Positions 49,243 to 60,323 of a stretch of DNA of 64,000 nucleotides are shown here, piece by piece. The stretch comes from Anthopleura xanthogrammica. Lineage: Eukaryota; Cnidaria; Anthozoa; Actiniaria; Actiniidae. Location of the stretch: NCBI GenBank assembly GCA_964019055.1, contig OZ025218.1, positions 9,430,170-9,494,169 on the forward strand. The letters run 5' to 3'. The notes under the pieces are model-generated. The model was not told the origin of the DNA. It saw only the letters and a program-made list of their open reading frames with translations, and made no database searches. Position 1 is the stretch's first letter, and each line of letters starts with the position of its first letter. The translations under genes and the position numbers were made by a program.

Positions 49243-51591
49243 TTAGAGCAAGGCTAAAAGCAGGCTGCTTCTTCTTTGTCCATAAATATTATTCAATGGA
49301 GTTAAAGTATCAGAATTCTCACTGCTGCTGGCGTCATTCTCCTCCAAGTGGTAGCAGAACTGTTTGTGTGTTGAAACGTAATGCTCAAAGAAACGGCACT
49401 TCTCCATGTGAGCTGCCATTCCTGGGCTATTGGAATGGATCCAGTTGTCAACAGTGGTGAAAGATGTGGAGAAAAACCATTTCTGAAAAATCAAAATGGA
49501 CAAGATTTCTTAGAATTTATCACAAGCTTAACCTGATAGCCTCACTTTGATGTAAAATAACACACAAATTGCAACTTTTTCATTCTTGATTTAGCATGAA
49601 ATATTTGGCTGCACCCCTTTTTAGTTGACCCTTTGGGATGAACACACCCATCATTTGGAGTGGCTTTTTAATCCAGAATCCTCTCCTTTACCAACTACAC
49701 CCACTCCCCCCATGCATAACCATTTAGATAACCAGCCTCTACTCATAGGAGTGGCTACAAGTTATTATTAATGCCTGAATGGAACCAATGAATTAAACAA
49801 TTAAACATTCTCTAGTGCAAAGCCAACCCCTCCCCACCCCTGTAATTTGCATCAGATACTACACATACCTAATCTGACAGTAATGGATTACAAATTTTCC
49901 ATGCATTAAGTTTCAGTATTTCTATTTTTCATAGTCCAAATATATTATCAAAAATTTAGCATGGCTACAATATTATTATCCTAAGTATAAATATGTTATT
50001 ACTTTACCGTTTGTCTTACTTGCCATGACCACAGGCCATCGTCATAGATCCTCTTCTCCCATTCCAGTGTCACCATTCCTTTTCTCTCCACTATTCTCTG
50101 GCATACCTCGCGCAGTGTTTTACTAGTGCGGCTAAAGTTACACAAGCTAAATCCATCAAGCAGTCCAGCAATTTTCTCTAAAATCTCTATTGGCAGAGAG
50201 CTGAGGAAATCCGTGTCTGTCTCGTTGTAGACCTGATGAGGGCAATAATGTTCACGTTCTTCCCCGTCTTGCATACATGGTCTGATTCCAAAGCTCCCAA
50301 GATCTTGGCTAAAAACAACTTGTCCACACTGGTTTCCTGGGAGAAGTCTATGATGAACAAACGTGCAACCATACTGCGCTAGAGGACAACGATGCTCAAG
50401 CCATCCATTTAGACCGCCATGAATTTCACTATGGACATTTTTAAAGTGCGAGCCATATTCATTTCTTCGCAAGACTTGATTACAGGGAATTGAATACATC
50501 GGGAGCTGTTTTTGAAACTTCGGTAGAGTCTCCAACATTACATTCAAACCTAACGGTTCCTCTAAATAAATGTCTACGAATCTGGGTGGATTGTAGAAGA
50601 TTTTTTCACTTGGTTCTTCGTCCACTTTAGTAGAACACTCATTCTGGCCAATAACACTTGAAAGGTCATCTGATTGATCTTTATTAACTTCATGCGATTC
50701 GAAACATTCAGAAATGATTTCAGGACTCAATAATATATCTTCTTGCGTTTGTGAGCCTTTTTCGTTGTCAGGAATGCAGCTTTCAGAGCCTTCTTCAGAT
50801 CCACGTGTATTTGATAAGCTATCAAATCTTAATTCCTCCATTCGAGGATCCAGCTGTGAAAATCCATCGCCACTTGATATTTTCTCATTCGGATCAGCTG
50901 TGTTTTGAATCAAAATATCCGACTTATATTCCGTAGCATTGGTTTTCAACAGGTCTTCTTTAACTCGTAAAATGTCATCTTCTGAGTTAGGATTATTTTG
51001 TTGTGATTCTATGTTGTGTTTTAGCGGCTTCATCTGGTATTCTAAAGAGGACAAAGCCAGCGCCATATCAATCTGTGTGTTCAACTGTCTGTGGTTTGTT
51101 TCGCTATCATTCTCTTCATTCAAACTTGAAGACCTCTGATTATGAAGTCTTTGAATATCTACTTTAGATTTTCCTTTACGAAGACGTCTTTTAAAGACAT
51201 CTTCTAGTACCTTTTGGTCCCGTAAAGCAAGTTCAACGTCGAGTTGGCCTTTGACGAGAACCGGGTTCGGCTGAAAAAAAGGTACCCAGGCTAACCTTGA
51301 TTTTGAATAAAGAGGATAGCGATTCCACTCCATCGTACAAAACACATTACTAGCCGGGCAAACAGCTAAATGCTTTCCAATTCTATCTCTCTGGATTTTC
51401 ATAGGGCAACCATAAGCAGCGTTCGAACATGGGACAATTTCTTTAGGACAAATAAACAGATGATCGTCCAGTTTACACCTATGCATGCGACTACAGCATT
51501 TGAACGGACAGTAAAGCATCTCACATGTCTTGGTATTAGAGCAGTTTTGCTTGATGCAAGTTGAGCAGTGTTCGTGGGATTCTTTATCCAT
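49243..51591 (-). CDS. FBXO30: F-box protein with TRAF-type zinc finger, FBXO30/FBXO40-like
   Basis: Probable substrate receptor of an SCF ubiquitin ligase. Two coding exons: 51591-50008 (528 codons) and 49482-49243 (79 residues plus stop), 607 residues in all; human FBXO30 is longer, about 745. The N-terminus is a Cys/His-rich TRAF-type finger region (about residues 9-85: CSTCIKQNC, CPFKCCSRMHRCKLDDHLFIC, CSNAAYGCPM, HLAVCPASNVFC). A Ser/Glu-rich, probably disordered linker covers roughly 140-335. The F-box is at about 462-498 (FLSSLPIEILEKIAGLL). The C-terminal domain crosses the splice (SWQVRQT|KWFFSTSFTTVDNW) and has the HMEKCRF motif of the family. The donor ACG|GTAAAG was chosen over CAA|GTAAGA because it keeps the W-to-W spacing. 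Divergent from APH-1. Vertebrate FBXO30 and FBXO40 are paralogues, so the symbol is nominal. Confidence 0.9.
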
Positions 51592-52231
51592 CGTGGTTTC
51601 TCTGTGATCGGTTATATTTAAGGTGTTTAATATTTAGTTGAAGTACCCGGAGCCTCTTTTGTGCTGGAAAAACTTTGACTGAAGAATATTTATTTACTTG
51701 GATGGGCAACACCGCGAACCAAAAATACCGCAACTACACTACACTACCCAACATCCTTTGCGGTCTCTCCCTATTTTTTTCTTTTTTTTTCCCAAAAAAA
51801 TAAATTTCTCGAGAAAAAAGACAACCATAAGCAAAATTCTAGAGCAACCTTTCATTTTCTTTCTATACCCTTTTTTCTTGAATCAAAATTTTTGATTTAT
51901 TGAATTAATATAATTGATAATTATTATATTTATCTCTTATTCAAATTCCCAAAAGATAGGTTTTTTTTTTTTTACAAATTATTCCTAAAGCGCAGAAAAA
52001 TATATTTCAGGAATTTAAAGGAATTCGAAAGAAGAAAAGTGAAAAAAAAACCATGAGGGTAAATATTCCCCAGAATGCATTTGTTCCCAATGACGTCATT
52101 CTGTCATGGCGGAAGGAAGGAAAAGCAGAAGATGAAAAAGAACCACTGATTCAGACAAATGATGCTTTACCGACTTATTAGACATTAATATCGTATTTTT
52201 CGAACGAAAATCAAAAGACTAAGTATTCAAG
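51592..52231. promoter_or_regulatory. Divergent FBXO30-like/APH-1 promoter with CRE and ETS/YY1-like sites
   Basis: 640 bp between divergent start codons. TGACGTCA at 52091-52098 is a perfect palindromic CRE. Just downstream TCATGGCGGAAGGAAGG (52104-52120) combines a YY1-like ATGGCGG and an ETS-like GGAAG core, suggesting the APH-1 start region. The FBXO30-like side has no clear motif. Factor binding is inferred from the sequence only. Confidence 0.55.
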
Positions 52232-55023
52232 ATGACTCTTATGGTATTTTTTGGCTGTGCTTTGATAGCTTTTGGCCCGGCTTGTGCCATGTTTTCAATC
52301 ACTGTAGCAGGCGATGCTCAGCAAGTCATCGTCTTCATCACAAGGTTTGTTTGGCAACTCTTCCTCTTCAAACAAAACTCACGGCTTGGAAATTAAATTT
52401 TAGATAAACTAATCTTTACTTTAGTTAAATTTGTTATTCTTCTGTTTTGAACCAAGTTTTGAAGAAGAATTCTTCAATAAAGTAACTTAGCTTATGACTT
52501 TTCGGAGATTTGATGCTCGAGTTTTTGAAAAACAATTAAGGAGAAGTTTAAACGGAATCAACGATACTGAAACAGCAGAATGAAAAGATTGAAGTGTTGT
52601 TTTACTTTGTTATTTTACAGTGCATTCTTCTGGCTAGTATCTCTGCTAATATCATCGATATGGTGGATGGTAGTATCTCCCTTAAAGGAGCAGTTGGCCT
52701 TTGGGATGACATTTTCAGTCCTGTTTCAAGAGTTGTTCCGATTAGCGTACTATTTTCTGTTAAGGTTGGTATGAACTAATGGTATCAGTAGCTTTGATGT
52801 AGTACTTAGTACTTGAAGTAGCTGTCATCAGATATCTTGACTTTTTCTTTCCCGGCGTGATCAATCAAATTCCTTTTGTAAATTTGATTTAATTCGATTT
52901 TTTTATCTTGCTTGGCACCAAAATTTCATTAATTCATGCCGATTACTCTGGTAAAATATGGTACTTCCCCCCCCCCCCCCCCCCCATTCCACCTCACCCA
53001 TGATCAAGACATCGCTAAACTTATTATTGCAGCTACAGTAGTTTAAAAAGCATCAATAATGGGATTGATATTCCTAGTTTGAACAATAAATGTGTAATAA
53101 AGAAATAAGTGAATCATGTACTTAGAGCACTTATTCTGACTCCAGAATCTGGTGTTTTGGCTTCCATAAATCAAATTTATAATAATCCCAGTTCCTTCTG
53201 ATCTAGCGATAAAAAATTCCTTGGTGAAGATGTCTTTTGAGTCACAGGAATTTTCTTATCTCTCAATAGAAATGAACTCAGCTTGTCATAAGTTCGATTG
53301 ACACAAGCAAAAATGCTAGTTATCTGGAGTCAGTTAGGTTGCATGGATATGAAAAGTGCTGGAACTGATGTTTAATTTAAGCATTAGTTCTTTGTCAGCC
53401 TAAAGAAGCACCGTGCTAACATGCTTATGATGGTGACTGTGGAGTACGAGCATCATCACTTTGTATTTTAGTTTCTTATATCATGCTTATATCTCTATAG
53501 AAAAGCAGATGAGGGCTTGGTATCAATGATCAATAACCAGTCACCTTTAAGAAAACACAGGATTGCATATGGTAAGGAAAAACTTAATTGTTATTGTATT
53601 CATCCCTTGCACTTGACGTCACAGCAGCTCAATTTGGAGGACAAAACAAAAGAATTTGAAACCTATAGTTTTTTCCTCAAAATTGAGCTGCATTTCAAAG
53701 TTCTGCAATGAGTCTATCGTAATATTTGATCTCATTACCAGCGTACACTGTACATTGCACACAAGTGCAAATAAAGGGTTTTTTGGAGTATGAAAAAGGT
53801 GTTTATTTTTTTGTATGTTTTTGCTCAGTTGCTGGTCTAGGATATGGTATAATGAGTGGGCTGTTTGCCATGGTTAATGTTCTTGCTGATATTGCTGGAC
53901 CAGGATCAATGGGTCTGAAGGGAGATCCACAGAATTTCCTTATAGTATCTGGTAAGTCAGACTGATACACATACATACACCATCCCCCCCCTCCCCCAGA
54001 ACTGGACCAGAAAAGAGGTCTGGCATATTTGTAAACTCTGGGGCGAGAGCTACTAATACCAATAATTGATGCGTGTAGTCCATCCATCATCTAAAAGACA
54101 TACTGCACGCAAATGTGTGTAATGAATTAATGGACTGCATCCAACTTACATGCATGGACACCGTGACAAACTTCTGGGCTGTACTGTAAACAATTTTTGT
54201 TAACATGTATTTTGTTAGTATGTTGTTGTCTAAGTGTAGTTTACATTTTGTTTTGTAGCTTTCTTGACATCTTGTTTTGTCTTGTTGAATACCTTCTGGG
54301 GAGTGATATTGTTTGAGTCCTTTGACAAGAAAAAGAGGTGGCTCAACCTGGGTATTGTGGTGTTCTCTCATCTTTTTGTGTCTTTAATGGTAAGTTACAT
54401 ATTTGTTTGACTTTCATTTGACTTTGATCAACCCAAGGGCTGTATAAGGGTTTGATCTATGTATTAGCCATGCCCTGACTATCAGCCCAGAGGTTGTTTC
54501 AGGGTTCGATCTGTGAGTTAGCCATGCCCTGACTTAGATCAGCCCAGAGGTTGTTTCAGGGTTCTATCTGTGAGTTAGCCATGCCCTGACTTAGATCAGC
54601 CCAGAGGTTGTTTCAGGGTTCAATCTGTGAGTTAGCCATGCCCTGACTTAGATCAGCCCAGAGGTTGTTTCAGGGTTCAATCTGTGAATTAGCTACATGT
54701 ATGCCCTGACTTAAATCAGTCCAGAGGTTGTTTCAGGGTTCCTTCTGTGAGTTAGCTGTCCCCTGACTTAGATCAGCCCAGAGGTTGCTTCAGGGTTGAA
54801 TAAAATGGATGTTTTTGTGATGAAGTTTAATCAATCATCCTTTTCAATTTTTTCCCAGACATTACTGAATGCTAAGCATAACTACATTGCTACATTAGTA
54901 TCAGCATATCTGGTTATGATCATCATGGGTATCATTGCATTTAACTCTGCTGGTGGAAGTTTTTTGAATATCTACTGGATGTTAACCAAGAAATCACAAT
55001 CAAGAGATCTTAACCATGAATAG
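52232..55023 (+). CDS. APH1A: Gamma-secretase subunit APH-1
   Basis: Scaffold subunit of gamma-secretase, the intramembrane protease that cleaves Notch and related proteins. Six coding exons: 52232-52344, 52621-52764, 53501-53571, 53829-53951, 54259-54389, 54859-55023; 747 nt, 248 residues (human isoforms 247-265). The start VFFGCALIAFGPACAMF, AFFWLVSLLISS, ADEGL and the strongly conserved GxxxGxxxG helix at G112, G116 and G120 (GLGYGIMSG, then NVLADIAGPG) are diagnostic. The protein is nearly all membrane-spanning, with seven segments expected. The LLNTFWG stretch has Asn161 where I recall a conserved His (His171) in human APH1A; the second family His appears kept at 188 (FSHLF). The fifth intron holds a 57-bp minisatellite. 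A candidate AATAAA is at 55502-55507, after a repeat. Confidence 0.95.
53132..53337. repeat. F-H foldback repeat, copy 2 (APH-1 intron)
   Basis: CTGACTCCAGAATCTGG and TATCTGGAGTCAGTTAGG are the inverted ends; inner words match 3555-3766. Confidence 0.6.
53606..53708. repeat. F8 foldback repeat, copy 2 (APH-1 intron)
   Basis: CAGCTCAATTTGGAGGACAA and CTCAAAATTGAGCTGCATTT arms around AACAAAAGAATTTGAAACC; related to 24110-24240. Confidence 0.65.
54428..54797 (+). repeat. 57-bp minisatellite, about six units (APH-1 intron 5)
   Basis: Units with GCCCAGAGGTTGTTTCAGGG, TGTGAGTTAGCCATGCCCTG and ACTTAGATCA repeat at 54541, 54598, 54655, about 54718 and 54775, mostly every 57 bp. Single units of the same sequence lie at 4822-4870, 48672-48762 (reverse) and 63812-63925, so it was amplified from a dispersed repeat. 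Confidence 0.85.
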
Positions 55024-55039
55024 AGCTCTTAGGCCATAA

Positions 55040-55425
55040 ATTACCTGGGGTGAAGGGGGGGGGGTATTTTGATATAAAAAGGGCGAGGATGAGCATCAAA
55101 AACATAAATTTAACTCCTAGGAGATAGGGTTTTGGGCATGATCCTGGTTTGATTTTACGTCCTAAAAGATACTACTTTGAAACACAAGATATATCATTTA
55201 AAACAAAAATCAGTGAGTTTATTGCAACTCTATCTGATATACTGAAAGTCTGATATCAGGTTTAATGTTTTGGGTCAACAAATGCATACCCCTAAAAGAT
55301 AATGCTAAAAACCAACAGCTTTTCCTTTCTTACCCATAAGAGAGAGACTTATGATCTCAACCCCTAAAAGATACGATGCTCATCCTCATCCTTCATTATA
55401 TGGGAGTATCCACCACCCTGGGTGA
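55040..55425. repeat. Palindromic repeat with CCTAAAAGATAC words
   Basis: GAGGATGAGCATCAAAAAC and GATGCTCATCCTCATCC are inverted about 300 bp apart, and CCCTAAAAGATA occurs repeatedly inside. Related to 43582-43972. Confidence 0.55.
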
Positions 55426-56963
55426 ATTACTTTCCAGGTCCACTAAAAGCAAGACAAAGTGTGGTCCAAAAGTTATCCCTAGTTCCAGCTAGCAGAATTT
55501 CAATAAATTCTACTAGTAACAAAACTGCAGGAATATTCTTTACCAAACTGGTTTTCATTTTAGACCTGTTTTTCATACAAATGGTGTCAGCTCTATAATT
55601 AGTTATAGCTAATTTAATTAATGTTGTCAGTTAAAAAAAAAGCCTAAGTTTTGAGAGCAGAATCATTAAATTTATTTCACCATGGCATTATTAGGATAAG
55701 AAACTAACAACTGTATGCTTACAAATTCTACGACTTGGACATATATTCCTTAATTCTCAGATAGCCTACGGTGAAGTTTGTTGGTAAACAAAAGATGAGT
55801 GATAGGCTTTGGGCTTAAGTTTTTCAGCAACGTTAATCAAATTAGCTATATATTTATTTATAAATCTATTTTTGTTTGTTTCATTGTTATCCGATTTTTA
55901 TCTATAGTCTGCGTCAGCATTGCTTACCAGGGGCATATAGAGGATTTTTCAGGGGGGTGCACAAATCTGAAAAGCTACTATTTTGTTTGTCCCCTCTGAA
56001 ATGCAAAACCAAAAAAGATGACTATTCAGTAGATTGTTCTGGACATCATAATTATCTAATACCATGATATATTTTTAACACTACAACCACAATGTTATTC
56101 TCTTGAAAATAAGATTCTTTGTTTAAATTGTATTCATATTAATGTGTTTTCTCATGCGTAAGTGTTAAACAAAGAAATGATACTCTAGGGAATGAAATTT
56201 TCCTCAAAAACGTTTGCTGACCCCTACCTCCCATGCTCTGATAATTGAAAGCCCCCTATTGCTGGTTTGCCATTCATTAACTAGTCTTGTTAACTACAAC
56301 CAAGGTGGCTGCTATGATGTCATGTGCAAATGAAGAATAGTGGGATGTCCGCAGTCCAAGAATAGTCAGTAAAGCATAAAGATTATTGGACAAAGTAATT
56401 GTTGATCTTATTAAATATAATAGATAATTTGTGTACATTAAACTATCTTTTAACTTTTGAAATTTTCTAAAATGTTTGTGATTGTTTTCACTTGTTTGAG
56501 CTAGCAGCAAAACAAAATAAAATTGTCTAGGAAAAATCAGGAAATGACTGAGACATCTATCAGATCAATCTGTTAGCCACAACTTTTGAAAATAAGATGT
56601 ACTGATGGCAACTAGAGGGATTTTACTTTGTATAGACTTTGCCCTAGAATGCTCCCCGCCCCTCCCCTTTATTTTTTTTGGGGAGCATTTCTTGGAAAAA
56701 GTCACTTAAACTTTTTCAAAAATATTTGAAATTAGGGGGATCGAAGAGTGGGGGCATTTATTAACCAATAAAAAGGGTAGAATATTCACAAACCCCTTCC
56801 CCTGTAAAAAGTCTTCAGTCTATCTAGCTCTGTTGCTGAATGTACCCAAATACCCCAAATAGACCTCACTTCGATGCTTGAGCCTGACAGCTAATGCTGG
56901 AATGCTTTCACATTTAAAATCATCGAAATACATAAACGGTGAAAATTCCACCTCTTTGTATAG

Positions 56964-57365
56964 ACCCGTTTGTACGTTGACTTCAGCTCAATTTCGAGGC
57001 AGACAAAACAAAAGAATTTCAATTTCCTGAGAATTAGGACTATATAAGTATGTCTCGGTTGTTCTCATCTTCGAACCGGTGGTCTTTCGATGTTTTTTCT
57101 TTTTCGGAGAGTTTTTGAAGAACTTAATTATATAATTATATATTAATAATATCTCTCATTTTATTAGTTTATGCATTTATAGTGAATTTCAAACGATTGT
57201 AAATTTAGGTTTTCCATAGTTATATTTTTCAATTATTGCCGGATTGTAAATTGGCCTGAAAAGCCCTATTGGGGAGTCCAATAAAATGTATGTATGTATG
57301 TATGTAATTCGAACCTATTGTTTTGTCCTCCAAATTGAGCTGCATTCCGGCGTGCTTTTTCACAT
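56964..57365. repeat. F8 foldback repeat split by a retroposon-like insert
   Basis: The left half (CAGCTCAATTTCGAGGCAGA, ACAAAAGAATTTCAATT) and right half (TTTTGTCCTCCAAATTGAGC) are separated by the insert at 57036-57305. AATT stands on both sides of the insert (57032-57035 and 57306-57309). Confidence 0.65.
57036..57305 (+). mobile_element. Short retroposon fragment with AATAAA and (ATGT)n tail
   Basis: 270 bp inserted in an F8 repeat, ending in GGGGAGTCCAATAAAATGTA and then ATGTATGTATGT. A 3' microsatellite tail, a poly(A)-like signal and a short target repeat are typical of SINE or LINE 3' ends. The body was not recognised. Confidence 0.55.
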
Positions 57366-58607
57366 TCCTAACCCCGAGCCCAGGTACCTACCCCGAGCCC
57401 GGGACTTGTTGGTTTCACTTGACGTCATTTCCTGTCTCATGCGGAATGCTCATCAGCTGAATCGCAAGTTTTCAATGATAGCATTCTTTCTGGTGACAGC
57501 ACATGATGGTCAGTGTTTGACAACCATTTAGAGCAGATAATGAGATTCAAAGTCTTTTATCAGCTTATTGAAACCCAACGATTCGTCCAGGTATAAATAC
57601 CAGTCCTCAGAATATATCATTTCACCTTCTTCGTTCATACGGTCTTGGAGGACGTCGACTGCTCATTTTAGTTTTCCTTCGTCATCGCTGCGCCTACCTT
57701 CACTTTCTTCACCAGGAAAGTACCAGTGCATTTTCCTGTACTTACTCAATACGTTCCTGGCAGTTATCCAGCCTCCTGGACAGTATCCAGCACAGACTAA
57801 TAATGCACAAGCACTGGAGTCAACGACAACGTGGTTCAACAAGTGTAGCAAACGTGGCCATCAGCGACGAACAACTTCAAATTGGCAGTTCCCGAACCGG
57901 CTAGAACAGTACAATATCCACCTGAGGTTAGCATGTACAATATAACTTAGTTTACCAAGCGTGTATTTTGTTTCATCACTTGTTTGGCTACCATTCAGTG
58001 TCTTCGCCCTTGTAGCTAAAATTCATTTTCCTCGTCTGCAGAAATATAAGCTTAGTTTACTGAGTTTTAGTGTGTGGCAAAAGAGGTAAAATTTTAAGCT
58101 TTTAAACTTAAAAGTTCTATCGTCTGTATGGCAAAAGTTTTATTTTTTTCGGCTGTGCAGCAACAGAATTAGTTTTATGGCCTTTGTGGCAACGGTGTAG
58201 CAAACGTTTTACTAAGTTTTTTCGCCTGTACTGTGATGGCAAAGGTATCACTGAGTTTATTATATCCACTTTGAAATCACTAGCAAATCCTGTAATCTGA
58301 TTGGCTCTCAGTAGATTGATTCAAGCACGAATCGCACTATTTTGAGTCCGAATCGCATCTTTTTGTCAGCCAATCACAATGCAACACTAGAAAAGGTAAC
58401 CAATCAGATTACAGGATTGTATGTAATCAGCCAATCAGATTACAGCAAATAAGGAACATAAAATGTAGCTTTTCTCAAGTTTGACTGGAATTTTTTGTTA
58501 CAAAAAGAAACAAAATACTGGCTATTTGTGAATAAATACTTTTGTATTTATCACAAATTTAGTGTCTATCTAGTATGATTTCAAAATGGATATAATAAAG
58601 TGATAAT

Positions 58608-58737
58608 TGAACTTTGTGTCGTGCAATTTTGGTCTGATATCAAACTTGCGATTACAAATCACACTCCCGCTACGCGGTCGTGTGATTTTGTTATCGCGCG
58701 TTTGATATCAGACCAAATTGCACTCCACTTAGTTCAA
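58608..58737. repeat. Palindrome with TTTGATATCAGACCAAATTG arms
   Basis: AATTTTGGTCTGATATCAAAC pairs with GTTTGATATCAGACCAAATT, and inner CACACTCCCGC/GTCGTGTG arms pair as well. About 130 bp, single copy here. Confidence 0.65.
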
Positions 58738-59343
58738 TTACCATTATTTATCGCCTGTGTGGCTCAGTCTCAGTTTTGGCTCAGATATTCTAGATAGTTT
58801 CAGTTTGTTATCTCGCATTGCAGAGATATTTCAGATTTTGACCCGTGTGGCTCCAATATTCTAGGTTTTTTCTCGTGTGGTACTTGGATATTTTACTGAT
58901 GCGTTTTGCTTATATTAGTCAGGTCTGTTAGCGAAAAGACCGTGCACTTTTGAGTACAAGCACCAAACTTGGCACAAATGTTCATTGGGGCATACTAAAC
59001 ACATTTAGGGGTGGGTGCCAAAAGTATGGTGGTCGGGGGGAGGCACGCCACACTCTCAATTAGATGGATAGATTTTATCAAAATTTATATGAAACAAAAA
59101 AACTCTTTCAAGCTTTAGTGCTAACGTGGAAGAGTTGTTTAAGAAAGCCAGAATGGCATTTACAGTTTTTTTATATCTCTTTGTTGCAGAGATATCTAAA
59201 GAAAATTGTGCCCAGAGAGCTATTTTAAATAAGATTGCAAAATACCTCTTTCTAATTAGCATCGGTTGATAAAGAGATGACTGTGAGAATTATGCCCTAT
59301 GGTCATTTAGTGGATCATTTCAGTCTTATTTCTACAGATATAC

Positions 59344-59988
59344 CTTATTATAGGAAATTAGTATAAATACAAAGGTGATTATACAAAATCGCGCGCTCTG
59401 ATTGGTTTTCACCTTTTCGGACAAAATGGCTGTCAGCGTGACCGTCGCGCTTTTAAAAAATAAAATATTTTCATTTTCAATGTTGTTTCCTTCTTTCTTT
59501 TTTGAAATAATCACCTTTTTATTTATACTAAAACAATTATTAAACGCTCCATGAAATTAACGCGAATTTTAAAAAATCGCGTTAATTTAAGTCGTGTTCA
59601 TTTCTTTTGATGTTAATTTCCATATCATTAATAAAGTGGAACGTTAATTTTCACGATATCAATTTCTAGTAATTTTATCTTTAATCTACTTTTGAAAAAT
59701 TATTTATTTCAAAACTGAACAATTACAGCTAGTCATTTAGTAACAACAACATTTCAGTTTTTGTCGGAAATTATATTTTCGTTTTTCATTCTACAAGCTC
59801 TTCATTTTCACTTTCAGATGAGTTATCTTTGTGTCCATCGCATTAAGTTCATTTAAATGGGAATTTTGGCTTCTCTTTCGCGTTAATTTTCTTCATTTGA
59901 AGGTATTTTTTCCCTCAATTCGCGTTAATCTTAGTCGCGCTAATTTCTAATACTTTAATTTCGTGGAGCGTTAATTTCCTATAATAAG
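59344..59988. mobile_element. F-B foldback element nested in F3
   Basis: CTTATTATAGGAAATTA at the left and TAATTTCCTATAATAAG at the right are its perfect ends. The left arm resumes as ACGCTCCATGAAATTAACGC after the inserted F-C element; the right arm is the complement (GCGCTAATTTC, TTTCGTGGAGCG). Confidence 0.7.
59358..59543. mobile_element. F-C foldback element nested in F-B
   Basis: TAGTATAAATACAAAGGTGA and TCACCTTTTTATTTATACTA ends; the body (AAAATGGCTGTCAGCGTGAC, CGTCGCGC) is the inverted copy of 47288-47507. It breaks the left arm of F-B. Confidence 0.7.
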
Positions 59989-60323
59989 GCATCTTTTAAT
60001 GATTGATGACGTCATCATTCGCCAATTTGCATATTTGGGAAACTTTCGAAATCTCTGCAACAAAAAGAGATATCAACAAACTGTAAACGCCATTCTGACT
60101 CTTTTAAACAACTCTTCCATGTTAAAAGGTTTTCGTTTGATATAAATTTTGATGAAATTTATCCGTCTAATTGAGAGTGTGGCGTGCCTCCCCCCGACCA
60201 CCATTCTTTGGCACCCATCCCTAAATCTGTTTAGTATGCCCCAACGAACATTTGTGCCAAGTTTGGTGCTTGCACTCAAAAGTGCACGGTCTTTGCTATT
60301 TTCGTCGCTTACAGACCTGACTA

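Larger units (their letters stand above)
55024..58915. other. Repeat-rich intergenic DNA after APH-1
   Basis: Contains a palindrome related to 43582-43972 (55040-55425), a degraded F1 piece (56088-56200), an F8 copy split by a retroposon (56964-57365), a TATA-like TATAAATA at 57592 followed by a 125-residue frame (57568-57945) that I do not recognise, a pair of CAATCAGATTACAG-type inverted words (58290-58445) and a palindrome at 58608-58737. I see no convincing gene; the frame at 57568 could belong to an old retroelement or be chance. Confidence 0.5.
58916..60323. mobile_element. F3 foldback element, copy 2, carrying nested insertions
   Basis: TAGTCAGGTCTGTTAGCG at the left and the complement ending CAGACCTGACTA at the right, with the same CACCAAACTTGGCACAAATG and GAGGCACGCCACACTCTC arms as 45304-46227. 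The middle is occupied by another palindrome (59344-59988), which itself holds an F-C element. Confidence 0.75.

Noticed and set aside
50008..50022. Alternative donor CAA|GTAAGA for the first FBXO30-like exon
   Set aside because: It is a good donor by consensus, but it removes residues VRQT and disturbs the spacing between the conserved tryptophans on both sides of the splice.
57568..57945. 125-codon plus-strand frame after a TATA-like TATAAATA
   Set aside because: No recognisable domain, no clear partner exons and repeat-rich surroundings. Kept as a remark in the intergenic entry, not called a gene.
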